Source: Fusobacterium massiliense (GTDB taxonomy: Bacteria > Fusobacteriota > Fusobacteriia > Fusobacteriales > Fusobacteriaceae). Taken from it: 64,000 nt of DNA. This document shows, in pieces, positions 17,696-26,216 of this stretch. The stretch spans positions 62,001-126,000 of the forward strand of contig NZ_LT608327.1 of NCBI RefSeq assembly GCF_900095705.1, in the 5' to 3' direction. The notes beneath the pieces were generated by a model. It did not search any database, was not told the origin of the DNA, and saw only the letters and a program-made list of their open reading frames with translations. The translations under genes were made by a program, and so were the position numbers. Numbering within the stretch: position 1 is the first letter of the stretch; each line of letters begins with the position of its first letter.

Positions 17696-18034
17696 ATGGC
17701 TACAATTTTTACAAAAATTATAAATAAAGAAATTCCAGCAAACATTGTATACGAAGATGCTGATGTTATAGCTTTTAAAGATATAGCACCGGTTGCACCA
17801 GTACATGTACTTGTTGTTCCTAAGAAAGAAATACCTACAATTAATGATATAAAAGATGAGGATGCTCTATTAATTGGGAAAATATATCAAGTTATAGGAA
17901 AACTTGCAAAAGAATTTGGTATAGATAAAGATGGGTATAGAGTTGTATCTAATTGTAATGAACATGGAGGACAAACTGTATTTCATATTCATTTCCATTT
18001 AATTGGTGGAGAAAAATTGGGAACTATGGTATAA
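17696..18034 (+). CDS. hinT: HIT family (HinT-like) nucleotide hydrolase
   Basis: 112 residues. Starts TIFTKIINKEIPANIVYEDADVIAFKDI, the standard N-terminus of HinT, and ends with the histidine triad VFHIHFHLIGG. Hydrolyses AMP-linked phosphoramidates such as AMP-lysine. Ribosome binding site AGGTGAT is close to the ATG. Last of slyD-rpiB-hinT; an IS256-derived hairpin downstream probably ends transcription. Confidence 0.94.
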   Translation: MATIFTKIINKEIPANIVYEDADVIAFKDIAPVAPVHVLVVPKKEIPTINDIKDEDALLIGKIYQVIGKLAKEFGIDKDGYRVVSNCNEHGGQTVFHIHFHLIGGEKLGTMV

Positions 18035-18053
18035 GTCTTATAGATAGTAAAAA

Positions 18054-18134
18054 GAGACTGTGAAAAAAGTCTGTAAATATTTAAATGAATAGCCTTCTAT
18101 GATAGAATATTAAATATCATAGGGGGCTATTTTT
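18054..18134 (+). mobile_element. left-end fragment of an IS256-type element, with terminator hairpin
   Basis: About 80 bp closely match the left end of the IS256 remnant at 54795-54870 (GAGACTGT, AAAGTCTGTAAATATTT, CTTCTATGATAGAATAT, ATATCATAGG-GGCTATTTTT). It contains no transposase sequence. The stem AATAGCC-TTCTATGATA / TATCATAGG-GGGCTATT followed by T5 (18088-18134) sits downstream of hinT and can act as its terminator. CTATAGGAAAGTATAAA and a P-repeat follow directly. Confidence 0.75.
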
Positions 18135-18163
18135 ACTCTATAGGAAAGTATAAAAATAAAAAT

Positions 18164-18242
18164 TAGTCTCTGACGTCCGTATTAGTTTGAAGAGCCTGTG
18201 TTTATTGAGCTTGTAGAACTCATACGGCTGTCAAGAGACTTT
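18164..18242 (-). repeat. P-repeat, orientation B
   Basis: AGTCTCTGACGTCCGTATTA ... CTCATACGGCTGTCAAGAG, full length, preceded on the plus strand by the tail CTATAGGAAAGTATAAAAA. Between hinT and the convergent S9 peptidase gene. Confidence 0.88.
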
Positions 18243-18262
18243 ATTTTACAATATTATATTTT

Positions 18263-20245
18263 TTATTTTAAATATTTTTCAAACCAATTTGTGATTTCTT
18301 CTAATCTTTTAATTCTATGTTTTGGCTTACCACTTCTTGATAATTCGTGATTTTCTCCTCTAAACATACAAAGTCTAGCATCAACGCCATGATATTTTAA
18401 AGCAGTAAACATTTGTAAACCTTCAGCAAGCCAACATCTATAGTCTTCTTCTGAATGTATAAATAAAGTTGGAGTTTTAGCTTTATCAGCATATTTTACA
18501 GGAGAATGCCACCATAATTTATCATGATTAATCCAAGGAGTAGCTTGATTTTGATCAGCATTAAAATAGTAACCAATATCAGTAGTTCCAAATTTTGAAA
18601 TCCAGTTTGAAATACTTCTTTGAGAAACTGCACATTTAAATCTATCTGTATGGCCTATAATCCAGTTTGTCATATAACCACCATACGAACCACCAGTAAC
18701 TCCAAGTCTATTCTTATCAATAGGATATTTTTCAACTACATAATCAACAAAATTCATAAGGTCTTCATAATCAACAGTTCCATATTTTCCTCTTATATCT
18801 GCAAATATATTTCCATATCCATCGCTTCCATGAGGATTAGTAAAAATAACGAAGTATCCCATATTTGCCCAAACTTGCATTTCGTGGTAAAAAATATTTC
18901 CATAAGCTGTTTTTGGACCACCATGGATATCTAATATTGCTGGATATTTTTTGTTTTTGTCATAATTAATCGGATAAATAACAAAGCCTTTTGTAATATC
19001 TCCATTTGTAGTAAAATCAAAAATTTCTGGTCTAGAAATTTCATAGTTTTCAAATATTTTTTCGTTAAAACTTGATATTTTTTTAGAGCTAGAATTTTCT
19101 AAAATATATATTTCTTGTAGACCATAATTTCTCATACCAACATAATAAATTTTATTATTTGCAATATCAAAGAAATCTATACTTCCATCTTCTGAGCATA
19201 AAACCTGATGTTTACCCTTAGTATCTATTGAGTTTAAATATACACTATCAGCCATTGTTGATAGGAAAAATAATTTATTATCAATTATTTTAAATGATTT
19301 TCCTCCACCTAATCTACAATCACTTCCAACAGTACAAGAAAGCCAAGTGTCATTTTCAAATAGAAGATTAATATTTTTATCCTTATCTATAAGGTATAAC
19401 TTGTGATTTTCATTAATTCCAAAATCTTTCATGTCACTTAAAGCACATACTATCTTATCTTCAATAAAGTTTGCATAACTAATATCATATAGACCATCTT
19501 TAATAATAGTTTCAAGTTTTTTTGTGGCTAAGTCATAGCTCCAAAGCTCAGCAGTTGTTGGCTGTTTATTCTCATAAGTTCTTCCACCGAAAACAACTTT
19601 ATTATCTTTTAGATTAAAAAATTCAATGTTTGAAAAAATTCCTGAAATTTCAGTTGTTTTATTTTGTGATTTATCATAGTGATAAAGTCTGTTTCTTTTT
19701 TTGTTTACAAATCCGACTCCATTAGACCAAAAAGGAATTTCATCTAAAATTTCATAATCTTTATTTTCATTGTAAAGTTTAATAGCTTTTTCTTTTTCTT
19801 CACCAGTTAAGTTATTAATATTTAAAGAATTATTATCAAAAGTTGCTGTAAAAATAAAGTTATCGTTATCAATAATTTTAATTTCAGTAACGTCAAAGGG
19901 AAGAGTCATATATTCATAAGCTTCTCCACCATTTTTTGTATCAAGAGCATAAAACACAGACCAAGTTTCACCATTTTTTATTTTTTCTTTTATTTCTTCG
20001 TTTCTATCTGAAGAAAATAATATAGTATTGTTATCCAGCCAAAGAGAATTTTTTTCTTTCCCTCTATGAGTAAGTTTTTTAATTTCATTAGTATCTGTAT
20101 CTAAAGTGTAAATAAAATGCTTATATAAATTTTTTTCAATATCACTTTCACTTACAGAAAAAGCAATTTTTCTTCCATTTGGATTGAAATCTAAATTTGA
20201 TAAAAATTTGTATTCCAAAAAACTTCTTAATTCTAAATTTTTCAT
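18263..20245 (-). CDS. S9 family peptidase (acylaminoacyl/prolyl oligopeptidase type)
   Basis: 660 residues. The N-terminal 400 residues have the repeated strand pattern of a beta-propeller (WSYDLATKKLETI, IYYVGMRN). The C-terminal alpha/beta-hydrolase domain contains DIHGGPKTAYG (oxyanion region) and GVTGGSYGGYMTNW with nucleophile Ser520. HSEEDYRCW supplies the Asp and GENHELSRSG the His of the triad. No signal peptide, so a cytoplasmic peptidase trimming short peptides, which fits an amino acid-fermenting organism. ATG with GGGAGG upstream. Single gene, opposed to hinT. Confidence 0.93.
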   Translation of the reverse strand: MKNLELRSFLEYKFLSNLDFNPNGRKIAFSVSESDIEKNLYKHFIYTLDTDTNEIKKLTHRGKEKNSLWLDNNTILFSSDRNEEIKEKIKNGETWSVFYALDTKNGGEAYEYMTLPFDVTEIKIIDNDNFIFTATFDNNSLNINNLTGEEKEKAIKLYNENKDYEILDEIPFWSNGVGFVNKKRNRLYHYDKSQNKTTEISGIFSNIEFFNLKDNKVVFGGRTYENKQPTTAELWSYDLATKKLETIIKDGLYDISYANFIEDKIVCALSDMKDFGINENHKLYLIDKDKNINLLFENDTWLSCTVGSDCRLGGGKSFKIIDNKLFFLSTMADSVYLNSIDTKGKHQVLCSEDGSIDFFDIANNKIYYVGMRNYGLQEIYILENSSSKKISSFNEKIFENYEISRPEIFDFTTNGDITKGFVIYPINYDKNKKYPAILDIHGGPKTAYGNIFYHEMQVWANMGYFVIFTNPHGSDGYGNIFADIRGKYGTVDYEDLMNFVDYVVEKYPIDKNRLGVTGGSYGGYMTNWIIGHTDRFKCAVSQRSISNWISKFGTTDIGYYFNADQNQATPWINHDKLWWHSPVKYADKAKTPTLFIHSEEDYRCWLAEGLQMFTALKYHGVDARLCMFRGENHELSRSGKPKHRIKRLEEITNWFEKYLK

Positions 20246-20355
20246 AAGAACCTCCCATATAATTTTATTTGATTTAATATTTCAATAGTTTTTATAGTAA
20301 AATAGTAACACTTTCAAGTTATTTTTTCAATGGAAAAGATTAGAATTAATAAATC

Positions 20356-20384
20356 TTGACAAAAATTGTAAGTTTTATTATAAT
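20356..20384 (+). promoter_or_regulatory. perfect consensus promoter of the DUF1858 gene
   Basis: TTGACA (20356-20361), 17-nt spacer, TATAAT (20379-20384): both hexamers exact, 41 nt before the start codon. Confidence 0.88.
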
Positions 20385-20425
20385 AGTAGCATAGTAGAAA
20401 ATATAAAATTTTGAGGAGGATAATA

Positions 20426-20620
20426 ATGGTAACTAAAGATATGAATATAATGGAAGTAGTTGAAAAATATCCAGTAGCTGTTGAAGTATTTCAAAGACAT
20501 GGTCTTGGATGTGTAGGATGTATGATAGCTTCAGGAGAAACTTTGGGAGAAGGAATTGAAGCTCACGGATTAGATGCAGAAGCAATAATATCTGAAATCA
20601 ACGAATTAATAAAAAAATAG
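20426..20620 (+). CDS. DUF1858 domain protein (redox disulfide, CxxC)
   Basis: 64 residues. Matches the small DUF1858 domain: MNIMEVVEKYP, then FQRHGLGCVGCMIASGETLGEGIEAHGLD, with a CVGC pair that is thought to be redox active. This domain also occurs fused to, or next to, hybrid cluster proteins, but no such gene is adjacent here. Start set at ATG 20426, 6 nt after AGGAGG (20414-20419); an in-frame TTG at 20411 overlaps that site. Exact consensus promoter and strong ribosome binding site predict high expression. Followed by its own terminator. Confidence 0.9.
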   Translation: MVTKDMNIMEVVEKYPVAVEVFQRHGLGCVGCMIASGETLGEGIEAHGLDAEAIISEINELIKK

Positions 20621-20649
20621 TTTTACTATTTAAATTATTAAAAAATATA

Positions 20650-20697
20650 AAATGGAATCTTAAATCTAAATTAGATAAAAAGGATTCCATTTTTTTC
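20650..20697 (+). terminator. terminator of the DUF1858 gene
   Basis: AAATGGAATC pairs with GATTCCATTT, with an inner stem ATCTAAATTAGAT, followed by a run of T. Confidence 0.87.
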
Positions 20698-20713
20698 TAT
20701 AGAATATAAAAAA

Positions 20714-20792
20714 TAGTCTCTGACGTCCGTATTAGTTCGAAGAGCCTGTGTTTATTGAGCTCGTAGAACTCATACGGCTGTCAAGAGACTTT
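20714..20792 (-). repeat. P-repeat, orientation B
   Basis: Best-preserved copy: AGTCTCTGACGTCCGTATTA, TTCGAAGAGCC, then GAGCTCGTAGAACTC, ATACGGCTGTCAAGAGACT. Between the DUF1858 gene and the convergent TauE gene. Confidence 0.9.
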
Positions 20793-20850
20793 ATCTATTT
20801 GTAGAAAGATTTGTCTGTAATATTATATGATGTTATCAAGGAGCTTAATA

Positions 20851-21636
20851 TTATTTGAAAAATATTTCAAAAGACATCTTTATGATAAGAACACTTGTAA
20901 CGATTAAAAACATAGGCTTTATAAATTTATTTCCCTTATAAATAGCTAATCTAGAACCTATAATAGCACCTACAGTCATAACTAAAGCAATTAAAATTCC
21001 ATAAGTCCAATTTAATTTTCCAAAATAAGCAAAGACAATTAAACTTGCAAAATTACTTGATAAATTTAAAATTTTTGTATTTCCACTAGCCGATGAAAAG
21101 TCTAGTTTAAAGATTTTTATCAAACAGAACATCAAAAAAGCAGCAGTTCCTGGACCTAAAAAACCATCGTAAAAACCTAGAGCAAAAGCCATAATTTTTC
21201 CATAAATAATAGTTTTCGGAGTAGTTCCCCTATAAAAATTATCTTCTCCTAGTTTTTTATTTTTTAATGCATAGATAAAAACTATTATTAAAATTCCAAA
21301 AGAAATTGGAGTAAAATATTTTGAATCTATAGAAACAGCAGTTTTTACTCCTAGAACAGCTCCAGCAAGTGAAAAAATAAAAAGTTTAGAAACTATTTCA
21401 GTATTAATTTTTTTAGCTTTCCAAAATTTAAATGCACTAGCAAAAGTTGAAAGAAAAGCTGAAAGTTTATTTGTTCCTAAGGCTATATGTGGAGGAAAAC
21501 CTACAGCAAAGTATGCAGGAAGAGAAATTAAACCTCCCCCTCCAGAAATAGCATCAACTACTGCTGCAAAGAAACAAAAAAAAGCAAGAATAAGAAATTT
21601 TTCAATACTAAAATCATTAAATAATTCTGTGAACAT
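20851..21636 (-). CDS. TSUP (TauE/SafE) family sulfite/sulfonate permease-like protein
   Basis: 261 residues, predicted seven to eight membrane segments. DAISGGGGLISLPAYFAVG near residue 28 and GFYDGFLGPGTAAFLMF in the second half are the paired family motifs; GTNKLSAFLSTFASAFKF follows the first. The family exports or imports sulfur-containing anions such as sulfite or sulfoacetate, and the substrate cannot be told from sequence. ATG start with a GGAGG-like site upstream. A mini P-repeat separates it from fplA. Confidence 0.9.
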   Translation of the reverse strand: MFTELFNDFSIEKFLILAFFCFFAAVVDAISGGGGLISLPAYFAVGFPPHIALGTNKLSAFLSTFASAFKFWKAKKINTEIVSKLFIFSLAGAVLGVKTAVSIDSKYFTPISFGILIIVFIYALKNKKLGEDNFYRGTTPKTIIYGKIMAFALGFYDGFLGPGTAAFLMFCLIKIFKLDFSSASGNTKILNLSSNFASLIVFAYFGKLNWTYGILIALVMTVGAIIGSRLAIYKGNKFIKPMFLIVTSVLIIKMSFEIFFK

Positions 21637-21657
21637 AAAACTTAAACCTCCATAAAT

Positions 21658-21690
21658 AAAGTCTCCTGACAGACGTCAGAGACTAATTTT
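21658..21690 (+). repeat. mini P-repeat (central part deleted)
   Basis: Only the outer stem remains: GTCTC-C-TGAC AGAC GTCA-G-AGAC, followed by the ATTTTGCTATTTAATTTTAT tail. Compared with a full copy, the block from CCGTATG to AATACGG is missing. Confidence 0.85.
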
Positions 21691-21716
21691 GCTATTTAAT
21701 TTTATAAAATAACGAA

Positions 21717-24008
21717 TTAGTCTAATTTATAACCTATGGAAATGCTTCCAATAGGTTTTTTATTTTTTAAATCACTGGCAACAGAAAATTCAATAGGACC
21801 AATAGGAGAATCATAATTAAGAGAAAGTCCAAGTCCGTTATAATAATCTTTCCATAGTTTGCTTCTATTTTTATTGTCATCTAAAGATTTATTTTCTGTA
21901 AATGTTGCAATATTGTATTTTGCACTAAAATACAGTGAGTAAAGTACTTTTCTTTTAAAACCAAATGTAAAACTAAAGAAGTCTTTAACTTGTTTTTCTT
22001 GGAAATTAAAACCATAAAATTCAAATTCATTGTTATCAATATTACTGTACATTCCACCTAGTTTGATATATTGATTTGCTTTGATATTATCCCCTCTAAG
22101 TATAGCAGAGTTAACACCATAGATAAGAGCTGATCTTTTACTTGTAGGAATATATCCTTTAATACTATAAGAAGGTCCATATAAATTTGATTTTGAACTT
22201 CCAAAAGAGTTAGCTAAATTATATATAGCATCAACTTTTATACCTTTCATTGGATTAGAAATTGAATCTAATTTATCATATTTTAATCTTACATAAGTTT
22301 TGTTTGTGTTGTTAGAATATTCTAACTTCTTAGAATTTTCTTCTCCGGTATCTAATTTTAAGGTTGAAACTTTAGATAAAACTCCATAAGATAACATAGT
22401 ATTATTTGTAAGTTGAGTGAATAGACCTAAGTTAAAAAATAAGTCTCTATTCAAAAATTTAGCAGTTTTTCTTTTTTGGTCATATAAGAAAAATGGACTT
22501 TCTTCATAACCGATATTAGTTAGTATACCAACTTTATTTTTTAAACCATAATAGCTTAAAGTTCCTAGATTAGCACCTAAGTAGTCTCCAACTTTCAGAT
22601 TTAAATTAACGTTGTTTCCAAATTTACCATTAAAGAATAAATCAGTTCCAACATTAAATGTTGCTCCATAACCTGTACGATAGTCTACTCCAAGACCTAC
22701 TCTATTTAAATGACCTTTTTCTCCTTCAAGATATAAAGCGTCGTCAGTTATATGATAATAAAGCTTGTTTACATATTTTAAATTATAAACATCAAGCATC
22801 TTATTTTCTATATCTTCTTCTGTAATTTCTTTATAAAGCAATGAGTTAAAGATATTATTTAAAATATCTTTAGTATTATCATCAAACTTAGAATCAAAAA
22901 CAATTTTTTTAATAATAAAGTTTTCTTTATTTTCTTTTTTAATAATATTAGAAACAGTTCTTTTTTCAAAGTTTTTAGGCAATTTATTTAAGTTGTTTAT
23001 TTGCTCTAGAGTTGCAAGTTCTCCAAGATGAATTAAATCCAATTTTTTAGATGTGTCAATAGCTGAAATATCTTTTAAATTGGGACTAATTAAAATTGAA
23101 GCCTTTTCTCTCGACTCTTTTGTTATATATGATGATTGAATAGCTATCATTTGATTTAAGACACTAAGTATATTGTAGTTATCTTTTTTTATAACAGCAG
23201 TTCCAACATCTGAAGCAATAACAATATCAGCTCCCATATCATAAGCATCTTGAACGGGCAGGTTTCTACTAACAAGACCGTCAACATAGAGATTTCCATT
23301 TATTTCAACAGGCTCTAAAATTGTTGGTATAGCCATACTTGCAGTTAGCACTCTAGCAACATCTCCCTTAGAAAAAGCTTCAGTATTACCTGTATTTAGG
23401 TTTGTAGCTATAATTCTTAATGGAATTGGGAAATCATCAAAATTCTTTATATTTTCAAATTTTCTAGTTAAATTTTTAACTTCCAAATACATTGTTTCCG
23501 TATCTCTTAATCCTTTAGGTAAGGAATAATTTAACTCGTTATCAAAATTTATATAAAAACTATATTTTCTTAAACTTTCTTTTTTATCTAAAGCTAAATT
23601 ACTTATGTCTGTTCCAGATTCCAAAAAATTTTCGACATTTAATTTATCTAATATTGCTTCAATTTCTTCAACTTTATAACCCATAGAGTAAAGAGTCCCA
23701 ATCAAAGCACCAACACTTGTTCCAGTAATATAATCGATTTTTATATTTTCTTTTTCTAAAATTTTTAAAACTCCAAGATGTGCATAACCTTTTGCTCCAC
23801 CTCCACTTAAAACAAGAGCAACTTTTAAATTATTTTTTTCTTTTTCAGATTTTACTTTTTTAAGTGAGTCTATTTTATTTTCTAGATTTTTTATTTGATT
23901 TTGAATTTCTTCTATTTTGACATCTTCATTTAATTTTAATTCCAGATTTTCAGCATAAAGAAAATTTAAATTTAAAATAATATATATGAATAAAATTAAT
24001 TTTTTCAA
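21717..24008 (-). CDS. fplA: type Vd phospholipase autotransporter FplA
   Basis: 763 residues. Signal peptide 1-19; a short coiled-coil (30-58); patatin domain about 62-260 with VLSGGGAKGYAHLG (oxyanion loop), GTSVG carrying Ser98, and VDG carrying Asp243. A POTRA-like segment spans 340-430 and an outer-membrane 16-strand-type barrel runs to the C-terminal KLD. Ser98 and Asp243 coincide with the dyad I recall for FplA, a class A1 phospholipase autotransporter of F. nucleatum. It acts on phospholipids at the cell surface, and the passenger may be released. The closest alternative is a generic patatin/BamA-type protein, but the length and residue numbers favour FplA. Confidence 0.93.
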   Translation of the reverse strand: MKKLILFIYIILNLNFLYAENLELKLNEDVKIEEIQNQIKNLENKIDSLKKVKSEKEKNNLKVALVLSGGGAKGYAHLGVLKILEKENIKIDYITGTSVGALIGTLYSMGYKVEEIEAILDKLNVENFLESGTDISNLALDKKESLRKYSFYINFDNELNYSLPKGLRDTETMYLEVKNLTRKFENIKNFDDFPIPLRIIATNLNTGNTEAFSKGDVARVLTASMAIPTILEPVEINGNLYVDGLVSRNLPVQDAYDMGADIVIASDVGTAVIKKDNYNILSVLNQMIAIQSSYITKESREKASILISPNLKDISAIDTSKKLDLIHLGELATLEQINNLNKLPKNFEKRTVSNIIKKENKENFIIKKIVFDSKFDDNTKDILNNIFNSLLYKEITEEDIENKMLDVYNLKYVNKLYYHITDDALYLEGEKGHLNRVGLGVDYRTGYGATFNVGTDLFFNGKFGNNVNLNLKVGDYLGANLGTLSYYGLKNKVGILTNIGYEESPFFLYDQKRKTAKFLNRDLFFNLGLFTQLTNNTMLSYGVLSKVSTLKLDTGEENSKKLEYSNNTNKTYVRLKYDKLDSISNPMKGIKVDAIYNLANSFGSSKSNLYGPSYSIKGYIPTSKRSALIYGVNSAILRGDNIKANQYIKLGGMYSNIDNNEFEFYGFNFQEKQVKDFFSFTFGFKRKVLYSLYFSAKYNIATFTENKSLDDNKNRSKLWKDYYNGLGLSLNYDSPIGPIEFSVASDLKNKKPIGSISIGYKLD

Positions 24009-24084
24009 AATTTACCTCCAGAATAATTTTAATAATTTTATTTTATCACAAATGCAAATATAATAAAAATTTTTATTTCTAAAT

Positions 24085-24113
24085 TTGGAAATATTTGATA
24101 AAAATGATATAAT
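24085..24113 (+). promoter_or_regulatory. promoter of hldD-uppP
   Basis: TTGGAA (24085-24090), 17-nt spacer, TATAAT (24108-24113), 44 nt before the hldD start. Confidence 0.65.
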
Positions 24114-24157
24114 TTTAAAGTTAAGGAAGAAAATGTAGTTATAAGGAGGAGCTAGTT

Positions 24158-25156
24158 ATGATAATAGTTACTGGTGGAGCTGGAATGATAGGAAGTGCTT
24201 TCGTATGGAAGCTAAATGAGATGGGAAGAAAAGATATCTTAATAGTGGATAAATTAAGAAAAGAAAATAAATGGTTAAATATTAGAAAAAGAGAATATTA
24301 CGATTGGATAGATAAAGATAATTTACAAGATTGGTTATCTTCTAAAGAGAATGCAGATAAGATAGAAGCAGTTATTCATATGGGAGCTTGCTCAGCAACA
24401 ACAGAAACTGATGGAGATTTCTTAATGGATAATAACTTCGGATACACTAAATTTTTATGGAATTTTTGTGCTGAAAAAAATATAAAATACATTTATGCAT
24501 CTTCAGCAGCAACTTATGGTATGGGTGAACTTGGATATAACGATGATGTAAGCCCTGAAGAGCTACAAAAACTAATGCCTTTAAACAAATATGGTTACTC
24601 AAAGAAATTTTTTGACGATTGGGCTTTTAAACAAGAATCAAAGCCAAAACAATGGAATGGATTAAAATTCTTTAATGTTTATGGACCTCAAGAATATCAT
24701 AAAGGTAGAATGGCATCTATGATTTTCCATACATACAATCAATTTAAAGAAAATGGATATGTAAAACTTTTTAAATCATATAAAGAAGGATTTAAAGATG
24801 GAGAACAATTAAGAGATTTTGTGTATGTAAAAGATGTAGTTGATATAATGTATTTTATGTTGACTAATGATGTGGAATCTGGAATCTATAACATAGGTAC
24901 AGGAAAAGCAAGAAGCTTTATGGACTTATCTATGGCAACAATGAGAGCAGCATCAGGAGATGAAAATTTAAAAAGAGAAGATGTTGTTGAATTGATACCT
25001 ATGCCTGAAGATTTACAAGGGAAATATCAATATTTTACTGAAGCCAAAATAGAGAAACTTAGAAAAATAGGGTACACTAAAAAATTATACACTTTAGAAG
25101 AAGGTGTGAAAGACTATGTTCAAAATTATTTAGCAAAAGAAGATTCTTATCTATAG
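24158..25156 (+). CDS. hldD: ADP-L-glycero-D-manno-heptose 6-epimerase
   Basis: 332 residues. Short-chain dehydrogenase fold: TGGAGMIGS at residue 5 binds NADP, HMGACSATTETDG is a family signature, and Tyr145-x3-Lys149 (KYGYSKK) is the catalytic pair. It converts ADP-D-glycero- to ADP-L-glycero-manno-heptose for the lipopolysaccharide core. AAGGAGG is 8 nt upstream. The heptose kinase of the same pathway is encoded at 42.1 kb, beyond the polysaccharide operon. uppP follows after 12 nt. Confidence 0.95.
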   Translation: MIIVTGGAGMIGSAFVWKLNEMGRKDILIVDKLRKENKWLNIRKREYYDWIDKDNLQDWLSSKENADKIEAVIHMGACSATTETDGDFLMDNNFGYTKFLWNFCAEKNIKYIYASSAATYGMGELGYNDDVSPEELQKLMPLNKYGYSKKFFDDWAFKQESKPKQWNGLKFFNVYGPQEYHKGRMASMIFHTYNQFKENGYVKLFKSYKEGFKDGEQLRDFVYVKDVVDIMYFMLTNDVESGIYNIGTGKARSFMDLSMATMRAASGDENLKREDVVELIPMPEDLQGKYQYFTEAKIEKLRKIGYTKKLYTLEEGVKDYVQNYLAKEDSYL

Positions 25157-25168
25157 GAGATGTTGTAA

Positions 25169-25987
25169 GTGGGAGCATTAATATTAGTTGTAATTCTTTC
25201 TATTGTGGAAGGAATTACAGAATTTTTACCTGTTAGCAGTACAGGTCATATGATACTTGTTAATCAATTTTTTGGTAATAATGTTTTGTCTGAACATTTT
25301 ATTAACAGTTTTTTAATTATAATTCAACTTGGAGCAATACTTTCAGTTGTAGTTTATTTTTGGAAAGATGTCAGTCCTTTTGTAAGCAACAAAAAAGAAT
25401 TTATACAAAGATTTAGATTATGGCTGAAAATAATTGTTGGAGCTTTACCTGCTGCAATTATAGGACTTATGTTAGATGATATTATAGATAAGTATTTAAT
25501 GAATAATGTAATGATAATAGCAATAACTTTGATACTATATGGAATTATTTTTATTGTAATAGAATATCTAAACAAGAAAAATAAATTAAATACAACTGTT
25601 ACTAAATTTTCTTCATTGAAATATAGAACAGCATTTTTAATTGGATTTTTTCAATGCTTAGCTATGATACCAGGAACATCAAGATCTGGAGCTACGATAA
25701 TAGGAGCCTTACTTTTAGGTTTGGCAAGACCGATAGCAGCAGAATTTTCATTCTATTTAGCTATACCAACAATGCTAGGTGCAACATTTTTAAAGTTGTT
25801 AAAAAATGGATTGTCATTTACAAATCAAGAATGGATTTATTTAGGACTAGGTTCATTTATTTCTTTCGTTGTAGCTTATATTGTTATAAAATGGTTTATG
25901 AATTTTATAAAAAGAAGAAGTTTTGCTTCTTTTGGGTTATATAGAATAATATTAGGAATTATAATTTTAATAATTTTAATAAAATAA
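25169..25987 (+). CDS. uppP: undecaprenyl-diphosphatase (UppP/BacA)
   Basis: 272 residues with about eight membrane segments. Signatures EGITEFLPVSSTGHM near the N-terminus and PGTSRSGATIIGAL in the middle, with Glu and Arg active-site residues. Recycles undecaprenyl diphosphate to the monophosphate carrier used for peptidoglycan and for the polysaccharide assembled by the next operon. It starts at GTG; AGGAGA lies 8 nt upstream, and no ATG is better placed. Confidence 0.94.
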   Translation: MGALILVVILSIVEGITEFLPVSSTGHMILVNQFFGNNVLSEHFINSFLIIIQLGAILSVVVYFWKDVSPFVSNKKEFIQRFRLWLKIIVGALPAAIIGLMLDDIIDKYLMNNVMIIAITLILYGIIFIVIEYLNKKNKLNTTVTKFSSLKYRTAFLIGFFQCLAMIPGTSRSGATIIGALLLGLARPIAAEFSFYLAIPTMLGATFLKLLKNGLSFTNQEWIYLGLGSFISFVVAYIVIKWFMNFIKRRSFASFGLYRIILGIIILIILIK

Positions 25988-25989
25988 AT

Positions 25990-26066
25990 AAGGTCTTCTG
26001 ACAGCCGTATGACTCTTCCGAGCTCACCGAAATGCTCTCCAGAGTAATACGGACGTCGAAGACTAA
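25990..26066 (+). repeat. P-repeat, orientation A, subtype 2
   Basis: GGTCTTCTGACAGCCGTATG ... TACGGACGTCGAAGACT. Centre ACTCTTCCGAGCTCACCGAA and CTCTCCAGA matches the copy at 7971. The outer stem carries a compensated change (GTCTTC/GAAGAC) relative to subtype 1. Directly after uppP. Confidence 0.88.
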
Positions 26067-26080
26067 CTTTCCCAACAAAC

Positions 26081-26109
26081 AAAATCTCTTGATAGGCGTC
26101 AGAAACTAA
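26081..26109 (+). repeat. mini P-repeat (central part deleted)
   Basis: ATCTCTTGATAG joined to GCGTCAGAAACT, then the tail AAATTTATACTTTTTCATAG. Same internal deletion as at 21658. Confidence 0.8.
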
Positions 26110-26149
26110 ATTTTCTCTTTAAATTTATACTTTTTCATAGAAAAAAAGA

Positions 26150-26178
26150 TTGTATAATAAAAAAATATATTTTATAAT
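26150..26178 (+). promoter_or_regulatory. promoter of the polysaccharide operon
   Basis: TTGTAT (26150-26155), 17-nt spacer, TATAAT (26173-26178), 39 nt before rfbC. The only good promoter I see before a run of about 17 closely spaced genes. Confidence 0.65.
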
Positions 26179-26216
26179 ATAAAATAGCTAAAAAAAACGA
26201 ATAAGAGGAAAAGAAA

